64,000 bases of DNA from positions 3,394,291 through 3,458,290 of the forward strand of contig OY282460.1 of assembly GCA_958296295.1 (NCBI GenBank). The letters are read 5' to 3'. This document shows, one piece after another, positions 17,023 to 24,713 of the stretch. Source of the stretch: an uncultured Pseudomonadales bacterium. GTDB lineage: Bacteria > Pseudomonadota > Gammaproteobacteria > Pseudomonadales > Azotimanducaceae. The notes under the pieces were generated by a model. That model was not told the DNA's origin. It did not search any database and was given only the letters and a program-made list of their open reading frames with translations. A program made the translations under genes and the position numbers. Positions within the stretch are counted from its first letter, which is position 1; every line of letters starts with the position of its first letter.

Positions 17023-18111
17023 ATGAGGTTGACACACTTCGTCATCACGCAGTTCTGCCTGCGCGACCCCCGGCGGCAACGCCGCCGCCCCATGGATCCG
17101 TTGGCGCCCCGCAACATGGACTTGCGTCTCCGCCTCCTGGAGACGATCTGCCTGCCCGGCTTGCGGTCGCAGACGAATCGGGATTTCACCTGGGTCCTGC
17201 TCATCGACCGGGCCTTGGGCCCCGAGGCACGGCAGCGGCTCCAGGCCATGATCTGCGGCATGGACCGCGTCCGGATCTGCGAGTACCGGGCGGACGTCGA
17301 GGAGCGGCCGGAGGCGCTCGGCTGGCTGGCGCCGCTGTGGCCCGATCCCCCGGGCACCGTCGTGACGACGCTCAACGACGACGATGATGCACTGCCCCGG
17401 CGCTACGTGGAGGTCGTCCAGTCCCACGTTCGGGATCTCGCCGCCCAAGCCCGGCTCCCGCCGTTCAAGGTCATCGGGGCCAAGCGGATCGTCCAGTGGG
17501 ACATGGTCTTCACGCCCGGCGCGCCGCTCGGATGGGCCAAGCCTTGGCGAGGGGCGGCCGTGGCCTCGTGCGGGTTTTCGCTGCTGTGCCGCCATCCAGC
17601 GTTCGCGGTAAACATCCTGTACCTGACCCACAAGTTCGCGGAGACGTACTGCGACTTCCAGACGCCGCCGCCGGTCGAGCACGTGCGCCGGATCCGGCAG
17701 TGGCTTCGGCGGGCGGAACGGGATGCGCGGGCCGGCCGTCTGGCGGCCGGCCCGGACGCCTTTTTCGACGCGAGCCGCGACGCCGGCGCGGTCGTGATGT
17801 CGAACCACGGCGGCAACGTCCAGCAGCGGCGGCTGAACCAGGGCCCCCCGGCGGGGGAGCACGAGGGGCCTGCCCCCTCGAAAAGCTACCGCCGGCGGGT
17901 GCAGGGGGCCGCGACGTTTCCGGACGTCGAGATCGACTGGCGGGCGGCGCGGCGCCACCACCGGCACTTTCGTCCCTGGCGCGTGCGGATCAGGCGGCTG
18001 GAGCATGTCCTGCACAAGATTCCGCACGCCGCGGCGCGGCGGCTCCGCCGGCTCACCGGTCGCCTGCGTTCGCGGGTCTCCCGAGTGCCGGGGCCGGGAA
18101 GCAGCGGGTAG
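17023..18111 (+). CDS. Putative rhamnosyltransferase-family glycosyltransferase, copy 1
   Basis: 362 residues from ATG at 17023. The N-terminus HFVITQFCLRD, the segment LPGLRSQTNRDFTWVLLIDR and the acidic cluster TLNDDDDALP (residues 116-125) identify the putative rhamnosyl transferase family (PF11316), a GT-A-like group in which the Asp run binds the nucleotide-sugar metal. Later blocks are QWDMVFTPGAPLGWAKPWR and VVMSNHGGN. The last about 80 residues are Arg-rich and poorly conserved. It overlaps no gene but lies 67 bases after the sulfotransferase and 11 before the GT8-like gene. A close paralogue follows the precursors at 21227-22414. The sugar and acceptor are unknown. The link to lasso peptide glycosylation rests on context. 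Confidence 0.78.
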   Translation: MRLTHFVITQFCLRDPRRQRRRPMDPLAPRNMDLRLRLLETICLPGLRSQTNRDFTWVLLIDRALGPEARQRLQAMICGMDRVRICEYRADVEERPEALGWLAPLWPDPPGTVVTTLNDDDDALPRRYVEVVQSHVRDLAAQARLPPFKVIGAKRIVQWDMVFTPGAPLGWAKPWRGAAVASCGFSLLCRHPAFAVNILYLTHKFAETYCDFQTPPPVEHVRRIRQWLRRAERDARAGRLAAGPDAFFDASRDAGAVVMSNHGGNVQQRRLNQGPPAGEHEGPAPSKSYRRRVQGAATFPDVEIDWRAARRHHRHFRPWRVRIRRLEHVLHKIPHAAARRLRRLTGRLRSRVSRVPGPGSSG

Positions 18112-18122
18112 AGAGAGCCGCC

Positions 18123-19106
18123 ATGACGGCGCGGGAACCGCCGAAGGTCTGTCTGGCCACGGCCACCACGGAACGTTTCATGCCGGGCACGCTCGTCCTG
18201 ATCGGCTCCTTCCTGCGGCGCCATCCCGGGTTCGCGGGCGACATCGTGGTCGTCCATGACAACGGCCTGCCGGAGTCCCTGCGCGAGGTGCTCGCGGCCA
18301 CCTTCGACGGCGTGCGCTTCCACCCGGTCTCGCCGGAGCTGGTGGACCGGGCCGAGCATGTGCATGCCACGCTGCCGCAACGCGGCTTCTCGCCGGCGCG
18401 CTTCTTTGCGCTTGAAGCATTCCGGCTCGGCGGTTACCGCAAGGTGCTGTTCTGCGACAGCGATCTGCTGTTTCGAGCCCCGGTGGATTCGCTGTTCGAT
18501 TCCCCGCAAGCCCTGCTGTGCTGTGGCGATAAGGCGTATCTGGAGGGCCGCCACCGGGATGCCCTCACCTTTCTGCCCGTGCCGCCGGGCGGCCGGGCCG
18601 GCGCCGGCGGCGTCCTGGAGCGGACGTTCAACGACGGCTTCCTGGTCATCGACGCCGCGCTGGTGAACGACCGCACCTACGCCGATCTGCTGGCGATGCT
18701 GACGCCGGAAACCTGGCGCAACACCGACACGACGCACACCAAGCAATTCCTGCAAAACCGGTACTTCGCCGGACGGCAGACGCTGATCGGCTCGACGTAC
18801 AACTTCCTGCTGGCCTCGGCGCGGGACATTCGGGCGCGGGAGGGCGTGGACGTCGAAAGCGCGCGGGTGCTGCACTACGTCAAGGCGGTCAAACCCTGGT
18901 CGCCGGACGCCATGATGCGCTGGGCGTGGGACCCGGGGAGCGTGCCCGCCGCGGCCGCCTTCAGGTTCTGGTACGACGCCTGGCTCGACGTGCTGGCGCA
19001 GGCGCACCTGCGCACCGGCGTTCTGGGGCAGGCGGGATGGACGTTCGCCAACCGGGCCGTCCCCGCCGATGACGGGGCGAACGTTGCCGCCGGACGGGAC
19101 GGATGA
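18123..19106 (+). CDS. GT8-like glycosyltransferase, copy 1
   Basis: 327 residues. It starts VCLATATTERFMPGTLVLIG, has the GT8 metal-binding triad in YRKVLFCDSDLLFRAP (D-S-D), and shows GSTYNFLLASA and HYVKAVKPWSPDAMMRW, where the His-Lys-Pro region is typical of the family's C-terminal substrate site. GT8 enzymes are retaining transferases using nucleotide sugars. Its stop overlaps the next start (ATGA), so it is coupled to the SGNH gene. The same order, rhamnosyltransferase-like gene then GT8, recurs at 21227-23334. A third full copy is fused to a sulfotransferase at 45152-46900, and a fragment lies at 28833-29120. Confidence 0.82.
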   Translation: MTAREPPKVCLATATTERFMPGTLVLIGSFLRRHPGFAGDIVVVHDNGLPESLREVLAATFDGVRFHPVSPELVDRAEHVHATLPQRGFSPARFFALEAFRLGGYRKVLFCDSDLLFRAPVDSLFDSPQALLCCGDKAYLEGRHRDALTFLPVPPGGRAGAGGVLERTFNDGFLVIDAALVNDRTYADLLAMLTPETWRNTDTTHTKQFLQNRYFAGRQTLIGSTYNFLLASARDIRAREGVDVESARVLHYVKAVKPWSPDAMMRWAWDPGSVPAAAAFRFWYDAWLDVLAQAHLRTGVLGQAGWTFANRAVPADDGANVAAGRDG

Positions 19107-20332
19107 GGCGCGCCCTGCGCCTGGCCGCCTGGAACGTCGGCCTCGCGCTCGCCGCCCTGGTCCTCATCGCGGCGGGCGGGGAGGCGTGGTTGCGGCTGAC
19201 CAAGCCGTTCATGCGCAATGCCGTCCCCATGCGTTTCGAGCCACGGGTGGGTCTGGTACACGAGCCGGGCGCGGAAGTGCGCCGCACGAACCTGCGCGAC
19301 TTCTGGACCGCCTCCCGCGCCAACCGCTGGGGCTTCCTCGACCGCGAGCCGCTGCCCCCGGACCGGGCTGCGGCGAGCTGCCACGTCAGCGTGATCGGCG
19401 ATTCTTTCGTGGACGCGATGCAAGTGCCCATCGCCGCCAAGCTGCATGTCCGGCTTGAAGCCCTCGCCGCCCGGCGCCTGCCCCATCTGGACGTCACCAC
19501 TTCCGCCTTCGGGATGTTCGATACGGGCCAGATCGCGCAGTTGCCGTTCTACGACACCTACGCCCGGCGCCTGCATCCGAAGCTGCTGGTGCTGGTGTTC
19601 TTCCACAACGACTTCTGGAACAACTCCCCGGTCCTGACGGCGTTGCGGCGCGGCCTCGACCCGGACCGGCTGCCCCAGGCGAGCATCGCGCGCGGTGCAG
19701 ACGGCGCCCTGACGCTGCGGCCCCCCGATCCCGAGTATTGGAAGCACTCGCTGCCACTGAATATCCGGCCCGCCCCCACCACACTCTTCGACAGGATCGT
19801 GCGTCGGGCGACCCGGCGGTCCTGGTTCGCCAGGTGGCTGGCCTTGCGACCGGACCCGGGCCGCCGGCGTTCGCACGTCGCAGAGGGAAAGGCGCTCGAA
19901 CTCCTGAGCCGGCGTCCCGGCTACGAACGGCTGGCCGGCGAGCGGCCGGCGGCGATTGCGGACCACCGGGCGGCGCTCGAGGAGGATGTGCTGTCCCCTG
20001 TTTTCGAGCAGGCGGTTGCGTACACGGGATTCGCCCTGGATTTGTTCAAGGCGCGCGCTGACCGCGACGGCGCCGCGCTGGTGATCCTGACGACGCACAG
20101 CCTGGGGAAGCGGGGGGACCCCGTCTTCGACCGGCTCCACGGCCTGGCCGCGGCGCGCGGCATCCCCGCCATCAGTCAATACGCCTGGATCGAACGCCAG
20201 GGCGGAGACGCGCGAGACGCACGATGGCCGCACGATCCGCACTGGAGCCCGACCGGCCACCAGTGGGCGGCGGAAGCCCTGCTCGAACATCTGGCGCAGA
20301 ACCAGGATATCTGTCGCGGGACTTCGTGGTAG
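19103..20332 (+). CDS. SGNH/GDSL-fold membrane-anchored hydrolase or acyltransferase
   Basis: 409 residues. A single hydrophobic anchor (VGLALAALVLIAAGGEAW) follows a short basic N-terminus, so the body should lie in the periplasm. Block I is VSVIGDSFVDAMQVP with the catalytic Ser near residue 98. Asp and His appear in DPHWSPTGHQWAAEALL near the C-terminus, giving the full SGNH triad. The overall layout resembles AlgX/AlgJ-type proteins that O-acetylate polysaccharides, although plain esterase activity is equally possible. It starts inside the stop codon of the GT8 gene and ends 33 bases before the first precursor of this operon. It may decorate or trim the sugar added by the neighbouring transferases (inference). 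Confidence 0.72.
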   Translation: MRRALRLAAWNVGLALAALVLIAAGGEAWLRLTKPFMRNAVPMRFEPRVGLVHEPGAEVRRTNLRDFWTASRANRWGFLDREPLPPDRAAASCHVSVIGDSFVDAMQVPIAAKLHVRLEALAARRLPHLDVTTSAFGMFDTGQIAQLPFYDTYARRLHPKLLVLVFFHNDFWNNSPVLTALRRGLDPDRLPQASIARGADGALTLRPPDPEYWKHSLPLNIRPAPTTLFDRIVRRATRRSWFARWLALRPDPGRRRSHVAEGKALELLSRRPGYERLAGERPAAIADHRAALEEDVLSPVFEQAVAYTGFALDLFKARADRDGAALVILTTHSLGKRGDPVFDRLHGLAAARGIPAISQYAWIERQGGDARDARWPHDPHWSPTGHQWAAEALLEHLAQNQDICRGTSW

Positions 20333-20365
20333 CGTGCTTCGGGCATTCGTTTAGGAAGTGAAGAA

Positions 20366-20548
20366 ATGATCAATACCCCCATGAGCAAGGCGAACGAGAC
20401 CGCAGCGGCTTCGGTCCCGAAACGCCTCTGGGCAAAGCACACCATCCGTACGCTGAGGATCGTCAGCACACGTTCCGGGATGGCTACGGGCCGAGACGAG
20501 GACATGCTCCCCTTGGACTTTCAGCCGAGTTATGCGCCCGTCAGCTAG
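20366..20548 (+). CDS. Lasso peptide precursor, subtype 2a
   Basis: 60 residues; GGAAGTGAAGAA precedes the ATG. The leader carries KRLWAKHTIRTLRIVSTRSG: the Trp-x2-x-x-Ile part of the RRE-binding motif is kept, but His replaces Pro and the usual Gly is Arg. The tail GMATGRDEDMLPLDFQPSYAPVS begins after a conserved Ser-Gly. If Gly is residue 1, Glu8 or Asp9 closes an 8- or 9-membered ring. If cleavage follows Gly, the ring acids fall at 7 or 8. The C-terminus is Ser, the residue that lasso kinases phosphorylate. It is closely related to the next precursor (20861-21034). It lies within the cyclase-glycosyltransferase operon, 33 bases after the SGNH gene. Confidence 0.78.
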   Translation: MINTPMSKANETAAASVPKRLWAKHTIRTLRIVSTRSGMATGRDEDMLPLDFQPSYAPVS

Positions 20549-20574
20549 TACCTCTGCTACGCCGTCATGGGAAG

Positions 20575-20595
20575 GGGCGGGATGACCTCTCCCGC
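20575..20595 (+). terminator. Stem-loop after precursor 2a
   Basis: GGCGGGA and TCCCGCC form a perfect seven-pair stem around a TGACCTC loop. No T-tract follows, so it is more likely an mRNA-stabilising or attenuating hairpin than a strong terminator, as often seen after RiPP precursor genes. Confidence 0.45.
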
Positions 20596-20776
20596 CGGAT
20601 GCCGCTTCCCGCGTGACTACTGACGGCGGGCCTCGGGGTCCAGCCGAATGGAATTCCAGTGATCCGTTCCTGCCGGGCGCTTACCTCGCAGGCAGGCCGG
20701 GTGATGGCTTGATTTCGGACCTGCACCCGTTCTGCTTCAGGTATTCCAGCAGGGCTTGCGTGGACAGCTCTCGCGG

Positions 20777-20804
20777 TTGACTTTCTCTGCTGTCGGTCTA
20801 GAGT
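20777..20804 (+). promoter_or_regulatory. Candidate promoter for precursor 2b
   Basis: TTGACT, 16 bases, TAGAGT, about 57 bases before the ATG of the 20861 precursor. The -35 match is good and the -10 match moderate. It would let precursor 2b and the downstream glycosyltransferases be expressed separately from the cyclase operon. Confidence 0.4.
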
Positions 20805-20860
20805 TCCTAGGAGTCCACCGAAGGGAACCCTTCTGATTCTTCAACGAGTGAGGTACAAGT

Positions 20861-21034
20861 ATGGACAAAATCCGCCGAACGGATGAGGCGAACGAGGCCG
20901 CAGCGGCCTCGGCCCCGAAACGCCCTTGGACCAAGCCCACCATCCGCACGCTGAGGGTCATCAGCACATATTCCGGGTCAAGAACAGGTCGGGATGAGGA
21001 TGCCGGTTTTGGTGCTTACACGCCCAGCGCCTAG
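20861..21034 (+). CDS. Lasso peptide precursor, subtype 2b
   Basis: 57 residues; ATG at 20861 with GTGAGG seven bases ahead. The leader KRPWTKPTIRTLRVISTYSG has the full Trp-x2-Pro-x-Ile element for RRE binding. The tail GSRTGRDEDAGFGAYTPSA shares the Ser-Gly boundary and the TGRDED block with precursor 2a. Counting Gly as residue 1 puts Glu at 8 and Asp at 9, the classical ring-closing positions. The C-terminus is Ser-Ala, so a C-terminal-Ser kinase would not act without trimming. It is followed after about 190 bases by a second rhamnosyltransferase-like and GT8 pair, which makes it the probable substrate of that pair (inference). Confidence 0.85.
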   Translation: MDKIRRTDEANEAAAASAPKRPWTKPTIRTLRVISTYSGSRTGRDEDAGFGAYTPSA

Positions 21035-21226
21035 CGCCCGGCGACCGCCGCGGGAAGTTTCGCTTGCCGCCCGACTCGATCTCCGGGAACGCTGTTTTGC
21101 CGCCCTGCTCCGCAGCGAGTGGCGCGGCCGAAGCGTACGTTCCGGCTCGACGCCCTGAATGCGCACCCTGTAAGGACCGTAGGGCCGTATCGAAGCCCAC
21201 CAGTGGAAGATTGGGGGCAGCGCGTG

Positions 21227-22414
21227 ATGCTGGAGCACTTCGTCATCACGCGGTTCTGCCTGCGTGACCGCTGGCTGCACCGGCGCGCCGCCCTCGCGCC
21301 GTTCCGCACCCTGGACCCGCTTGCGCCCCGCACCGTCGAGCTGCGCCTGAACCTGCTGGAGACGACCTGCCTGCCCGGTCTGCGCGCGCAGACGAATCGG
21401 GATTTCACTTGGGTGCTGCTCATCGACCGCGCGCTGGGCCGGGAGGCCCGGCGGCGGCTGCGGGACATGACGCGGGGCATGGACCGCGTCCGGTTCGTTG
21501 AATACCGTGCGGATGCGCCGCAGCCCCTGGAGCGCCTCGGCTGGCTCGGGCCGTCACCCACCGGTGCCCCGGACTACGTCCTCACGACGCTCAACGATGA
21601 CGACGACGCGCTGCCCCGGCGCTGGATCGAGGTGCTGCAATCCCACGCCCGCGGCCTGGCGGCGCAGGATCGGCTGCCGCCGTTCATGCTCGCCGGGGCC
21701 AGGCGGATCGTCCAGTGGGACATGGTCTTCACGCCCGACGCGCCCTTCGGATGGGCCGGGCCGTGGCGCGGGCTGGCGTCCGTGGCGTCGTGCGGGTTTT
21801 CGCTGCTGTGCCGCTGGCCGGCGTTCGACTTCAGCGTCCTCGGCCTGAGCCATGTGTACGCGCAGACGTACGGTGACTTCCTGGAGCCGCCGCCGGACGA
21901 GCATGTGCGCCTGGTCCGGCAGCAGCTCCTGCAGGCGGCGCGGGATGCGCGGGTGGGCCGTATCCCGATGGGACGCGACACCTTCTTCGACGCCAGCCAC
22001 GACGCCGGCGCGGTGGTGATGGCGAACCACGGCGGCAACTTCCAGCCGTGGCGGCTGAACCGGGGTCCTCGGCGGGGAGCGCAAGGCGCCTGCGAGGCCG
22101 GCGCGGCCGGGCCGGAGGCGCCGGCTTCGGGGCGCGACCGCACCAGCGGTCGCCGCTCGCAAGAAGAGATCCCGGCCCGGCGGGTGCAGGGCGCCGCCAC
22201 GTTTCCGGACGTCTCCATCGACTGGCGGGCCGCGCGGCGCCACCGCCGCCGCTTTCGTCCCTGGCGCGTCCGGGCCAGATTGCTGGAGCACCGTCTGCAT
22301 GAAGGCCGGGAGGCCGCGGCGCAGCGATCGCGCGGATTGGCGGGCGGCATTCGTTCCTGGCGTCCCTTCCGCGCACCGGGGCCGGGAAGCGGCACGACGG
22401 GAGGGGCGACGTGA
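21227..22414 (+). CDS. Putative rhamnosyltransferase-family glycosyltransferase, copy 2
   Basis: 395 residues. ATG at 21227 (MLEHFVITRFCLRD) is picked because it aligns with the start of copy 1 at 17023; the longer open frame upstream has no homology. It keeps LPGLRAQTNRDFTWVLLIDR, the metal-binding TLNDDDDALPRRW, QWDMVFTPDAPFGWAGPWR and VVMANHGGN. Relative to copy 1 it has a longer, Arg/Gly-rich insert near residue 290. Its stop overlaps the GTG start of the following GT8 gene, so translation is coupled. Domain identity is good; the actual sugar is unknown. Confidence 0.78.
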   Translation: MLEHFVITRFCLRDRWLHRRAALAPFRTLDPLAPRTVELRLNLLETTCLPGLRAQTNRDFTWVLLIDRALGREARRRLRDMTRGMDRVRFVEYRADAPQPLERLGWLGPSPTGAPDYVLTTLNDDDDALPRRWIEVLQSHARGLAAQDRLPPFMLAGARRIVQWDMVFTPDAPFGWAGPWRGLASVASCGFSLLCRWPAFDFSVLGLSHVYAQTYGDFLEPPPDEHVRLVRQQLLQAARDARVGRIPMGRDTFFDASHDAGAVVMANHGGNFQPWRLNRGPRRGAQGACEAGAAGPEAPASGRDRTSGRRSQEEIPARRVQGAATFPDVSIDWRAARRHRRRFRPWRVRARLLEHRLHEGREAAAQRSRGLAGGIRSWRPFRAPGPGSGTTGGAT

Positions 22415-23334
22415 CGTCGGGGAAGCCGGTCTGCCTGGCCACGGCCACCACCGAGCGCTACCTGCCGGGAACGCTCGTCCTGATCGACTCCTTCCTGCGG
22501 CGCCATCCCCGGTTCGACGGGGAGATCGTCGTCATCCACGACGGCCTGTCCGGAGAGGCGCGCGCAGTGCTCGCGGCAACGTCCGACGCCGTGCGGTTCG
22601 CGCCGGTCCCGCCGGCGCTGCGGGAGCGGGCCGAGCGCCTGTGCGCCGCGCTCGCTCCGCTCCCCATGCATCCGGCGCAGTTCTGGATGTTCGAGGCGTT
22701 CCGGCTAGCCGGCGCCGCCAAACTGCTGTTGTGCGACGGCGACCTGCTGTTCCGCGCGCCGGTCGACGAATTGTTCGACTCGACGGAAGAGCTGCTGTGC
22801 TGCGGCGATCTCTCCTTCCTCGCCGGCCAGCGGGTGGACGCCGACACCTTCCTGCCCGTTGAGCACGGGGTGGCCCCTGCCCCCGGCCGAACGCTTCTTC
22901 GGAACACCTTCAACAGCGGCTTCCTGTGCATCGACGGCCGGCTGGCCGGTGAGCGCGTGTACGCGGACCTCCTGGCCGCCATGTCGCCGGCGCTCTGGCG
23001 CGGCCTCGAGGCGCCGCTCGGCGAGCAGCCGCTCCTGAACCGGTACTTCGCCGGGCGGCAGACGCTCGTCAGCTCCACCTACAACTTCCTGATCCCCGGC
23101 GCCGCGGCCATCCGCACGCGGGAGGGCGTGGATCTGCACCGCGCCAAGGTGCTGCACTTCAACATGCCCGCCAAGCCCTGGCGTCCGGACGCCATGCTGC
23201 GCGGGATCCGGGGTCGCTGGAACCGGCCCGAGGTCACCGCCTTCAGGCTCTGGTACGAGGCCTACGTCGAGGCGCTGACGAACGCGCGCGTCCGCACCGC
23301 GGCCCGGGGATGGGCGGGATGGACCCTGGCCTAG
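22411..23334 (+). CDS. GT8-like glycosyltransferase, copy 2
   Basis: 307 residues from GTG at 22411, with GGGAGGGG in front and a GTGA overlap with the previous stop. It shows VCLATATTERYLPGTLVLID, the D-G-D triad in KLLLCDGDLLFRAPVDELFD, SSTYNFLIPGAAAIRTREG and LHFNMPAKPWRPDAMLRG. The usual DxD is kept with Gly in the middle where copy 1 has Ser. Its last codons overlap the end of the convergent oxygenase gene (23331-24239) by four bases. It is the final gene of the plus-strand run. Confidence 0.82.
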   Translation: MTSGKPVCLATATTERYLPGTLVLIDSFLRRHPRFDGEIVVIHDGLSGEARAVLAATSDAVRFAPVPPALRERAERLCAALAPLPMHPAQFWMFEAFRLAGAAKLLLCDGDLLFRAPVDELFDSTEELLCCGDLSFLAGQRVDADTFLPVEHGVAPAPGRTLLRNTFNSGFLCIDGRLAGERVYADLLAAMSPALWRGLEAPLGEQPLLNRYFAGRQTLVSSTYNFLIPGAAAIRTREGVDLHRAKVLHFNMPAKPWRPDAMLRGIRGRWNRPEVTAFRLWYEAYVEALTNARVRTAARGWAGWTLA

Positions 23335-24239
23335 CCCGCCGGGTCCGGGCCAAGCCGCCACACATGGCCGTTCACGACCCACCGCCCATCCCCGAAGTCG
23401 TCCGTCTCGCACTGCACGGAATGCACCTGGTGCCAGCAGGCGCTGGGAAAGAAGACGATGCTGTTGCGGAGCGGGACGATCCGCGAAAAATCACCGTAGC
23501 AGCAGGCGTCGGCATCGGCGTCCGTATCGTAGAGCAGCAGATCTCCACCGGAGAAGCGCTTGGGCTGGCGGTGAAAGAAATACACGAAGCTGAGCTTCCG
23601 TGAATGATAGGTGACTGCGCCAGCATCGCGATGCGCCCGGTAGAACCCCCCCGTGTGATACCCGCGCATACCCAGATCGAGTTGGTATCGGCCGATGCCT
23701 TCCATCCGCAGCCGCGCTAGGACCTCCGGCACGAGGTTTCGAATCTTCCGGGCGAACCAAGGGCGTAAATCCCGCATGGTCCGGTTGTCCGCCTCCAAGG
23801 TGAGGCGGACCTCGGGGTCCACCCGCTCGGATGACTGAGCCCCCACCTGCGCGGGGACGAAGCGTTCCCTCCCTTGGAGCGCAAGGGCCAACAGGCGGTC
23901 GCACTGCCCGGGCGCCAGGAAGTTCGTCATCCACACGAACGGCGCGGGCCAGATGCCGCGAGGCGCCGCCTCCGGCGGCCCGCTGCCGCCCAGCACCGCG
24001 TGCAGCCAAGCGGCCTTACGCCGATCGGGGCCGTGGGCGCCTAGGCGTCGGTACAGGTCGCGCGCCGCGGCGAAGTCCCCCTGCCGCCGATGGATCCCGG
24101 CCAGCTTCCACTGCGCATCCGCATCGTGGGGGTCGGCGGCGAGCGTCCGGCGCAGGGCCGCCTCGGCCAATTCCTGGAGGCCGCCCGGGCGCAGCAGCGC
24201 CGGCATCACCTCGGACAGCGGCCGTTCGTCATCCCGCAT
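23331..24239 (-). CDS. 2OG-Fe(II) oxygenase with N-terminal TPR-like region
   Basis: 302 residues. Residues 1-80 look like tetratricopeptide helices (LAEAALRRTLAADPHDADAQ and AARDLYRRLGAH). Residues 95-300 are a prolyl-4-hydroxylase-like cupin: iron ligands His203 and Asp205 in YRAHRDAGAV, the conserved KRFSGGDLLLYD strand, His270 in ACWHQVHSV and the 2-oxoglutarate Arg in DGRWVVNGHVW. Family members hydroxylate amino-acid side chains or small molecules. It lies 49 bases after the RRE (24289-24666) on the same strand, so it is probably a peptide-tailoring enzyme for the lasso products. A dead copy of its C-terminus sits beside RRE copy 1 (9190-9444), showing that the RRE-oxygenase association is older than the rearrangement. 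Confidence 0.82.
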   Translation of the reverse strand: MRDDERPLSEVMPALLRPGGLQELAEAALRRTLAADPHDADAQWKLAGIHRRQGDFAAARDLYRRLGAHGPDRRKAAWLHAVLGGSGPPEAAPRGIWPAPFVWMTNFLAPGQCDRLLALALQGRERFVPAQVGAQSSERVDPEVRLTLEADNRTMRDLRPWFARKIRNLVPEVLARLRMEGIGRYQLDLGMRGYHTGGFYRAHRDAGAVTYHSRKLSFVYFFHRQPKRFSGGDLLLYDTDADADACCYGDFSRIVPLRNSIVFFPSACWHQVHSVQCETDDFGDGRWVVNGHVWRLGPDPAG

Positions 24240-24288
24240 CGCCGACGTCTTCCGCGTGGGGCAAGGCTGGCGCCGCGGCTGCGCCGGG

Positions 24289-24666
24289 TCAGGCCGGCGG
24301 CGTCTGGGCGGGCTGCACGTGGACGATCCGCATGGCGCCGGCCGCTTGCAGGAACTCCAGGGTGTCGTGGCGGCAGGTGTCGGGGGCGACGTCGAACTCC
24401 GCGGCCAAGGCGTCGCAGAGATCCGAGACGGATCGGGCGGTTTCGAGCAAGCCCCAGATTCGGGCGCCGACCGGGTCGAGCTCGTAGTACTGCCCTTCGT
24501 CGACGTCCATCATCACGATGGTGTCGTCGAGGTCGGTGAAGACGATGGCCTCGTTGCGCGACACTTGGGAGGTGAGGGCGACGTTCACGTCCGGTTCGTC
24601 TGGTTTCACGGCATCGTTCTCCGCCATGGGTTTCCGCCTTTCGAGAGGTTGGAGCGTCCACGGCAA
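24289..24666 (-). CDS. PqqD-like RiPP recognition element (lasso B1 type), copy 2
   Basis: The open frame is 125 residues, but the functional start is most likely ATG at 24627 (MAENDAVKPDEPD), identical to copy 1; the 13 extra residues are unsupported. The winged-helix RRE has VNVALTSQVSRNEAIVF, IVMMDVDEGQYYELDPVGAR and IWGLLETARSVSDLCDALA. It should bind the Trp-x2-Pro-x-Ile leader element of the nearby precursors. Downstream on the same strand is the 2OG oxygenase. Upstream, the conserved promoter at 24667-24694 is followed within 20 bases by the left end of an insertion sequence. Confidence 0.9.
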   Translation of the reverse strand: MPWTLQPLERRKPMAENDAVKPDEPDVNVALTSQVSRNEAIVFTDLDDTIVMMDVDEGQYYELDPVGARIWGLLETARSVSDLCDALAAEFDVAPDTCRHDTLEFLQAAGAMRIVHVQPAQTPPA

Positions 24667-24694
24667 ATTACAGGACAGAGGTGTCCCCTGTCCA
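24667..24694 (-). promoter_or_regulatory. Conserved sigma70-like promoter ahead of RRE copy 2
   Basis: TGGACA, 16 bases, TGTAAT on the minus strand, followed by TTGCCGTGGA. It is the counterpart of 9166-9193. The insertion sequence starts only 20 bases further upstream (24714), so any upstream activator site has been lost here. Confidence 0.5.
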
Positions 24695-24713
24695 GAAGGT
24701 GAACGGGATCGAC

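Larger units (their letters stand above)
20549..20860. other. Spacer between the two precursors
   Basis: About 310 bases without a supported gene. It holds a stem-loop just after precursor 2a (20575-20595) and a promoter candidate (20777-20804) ahead of precursor 2b. Nothing else was recognised. Confidence 0.5.
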
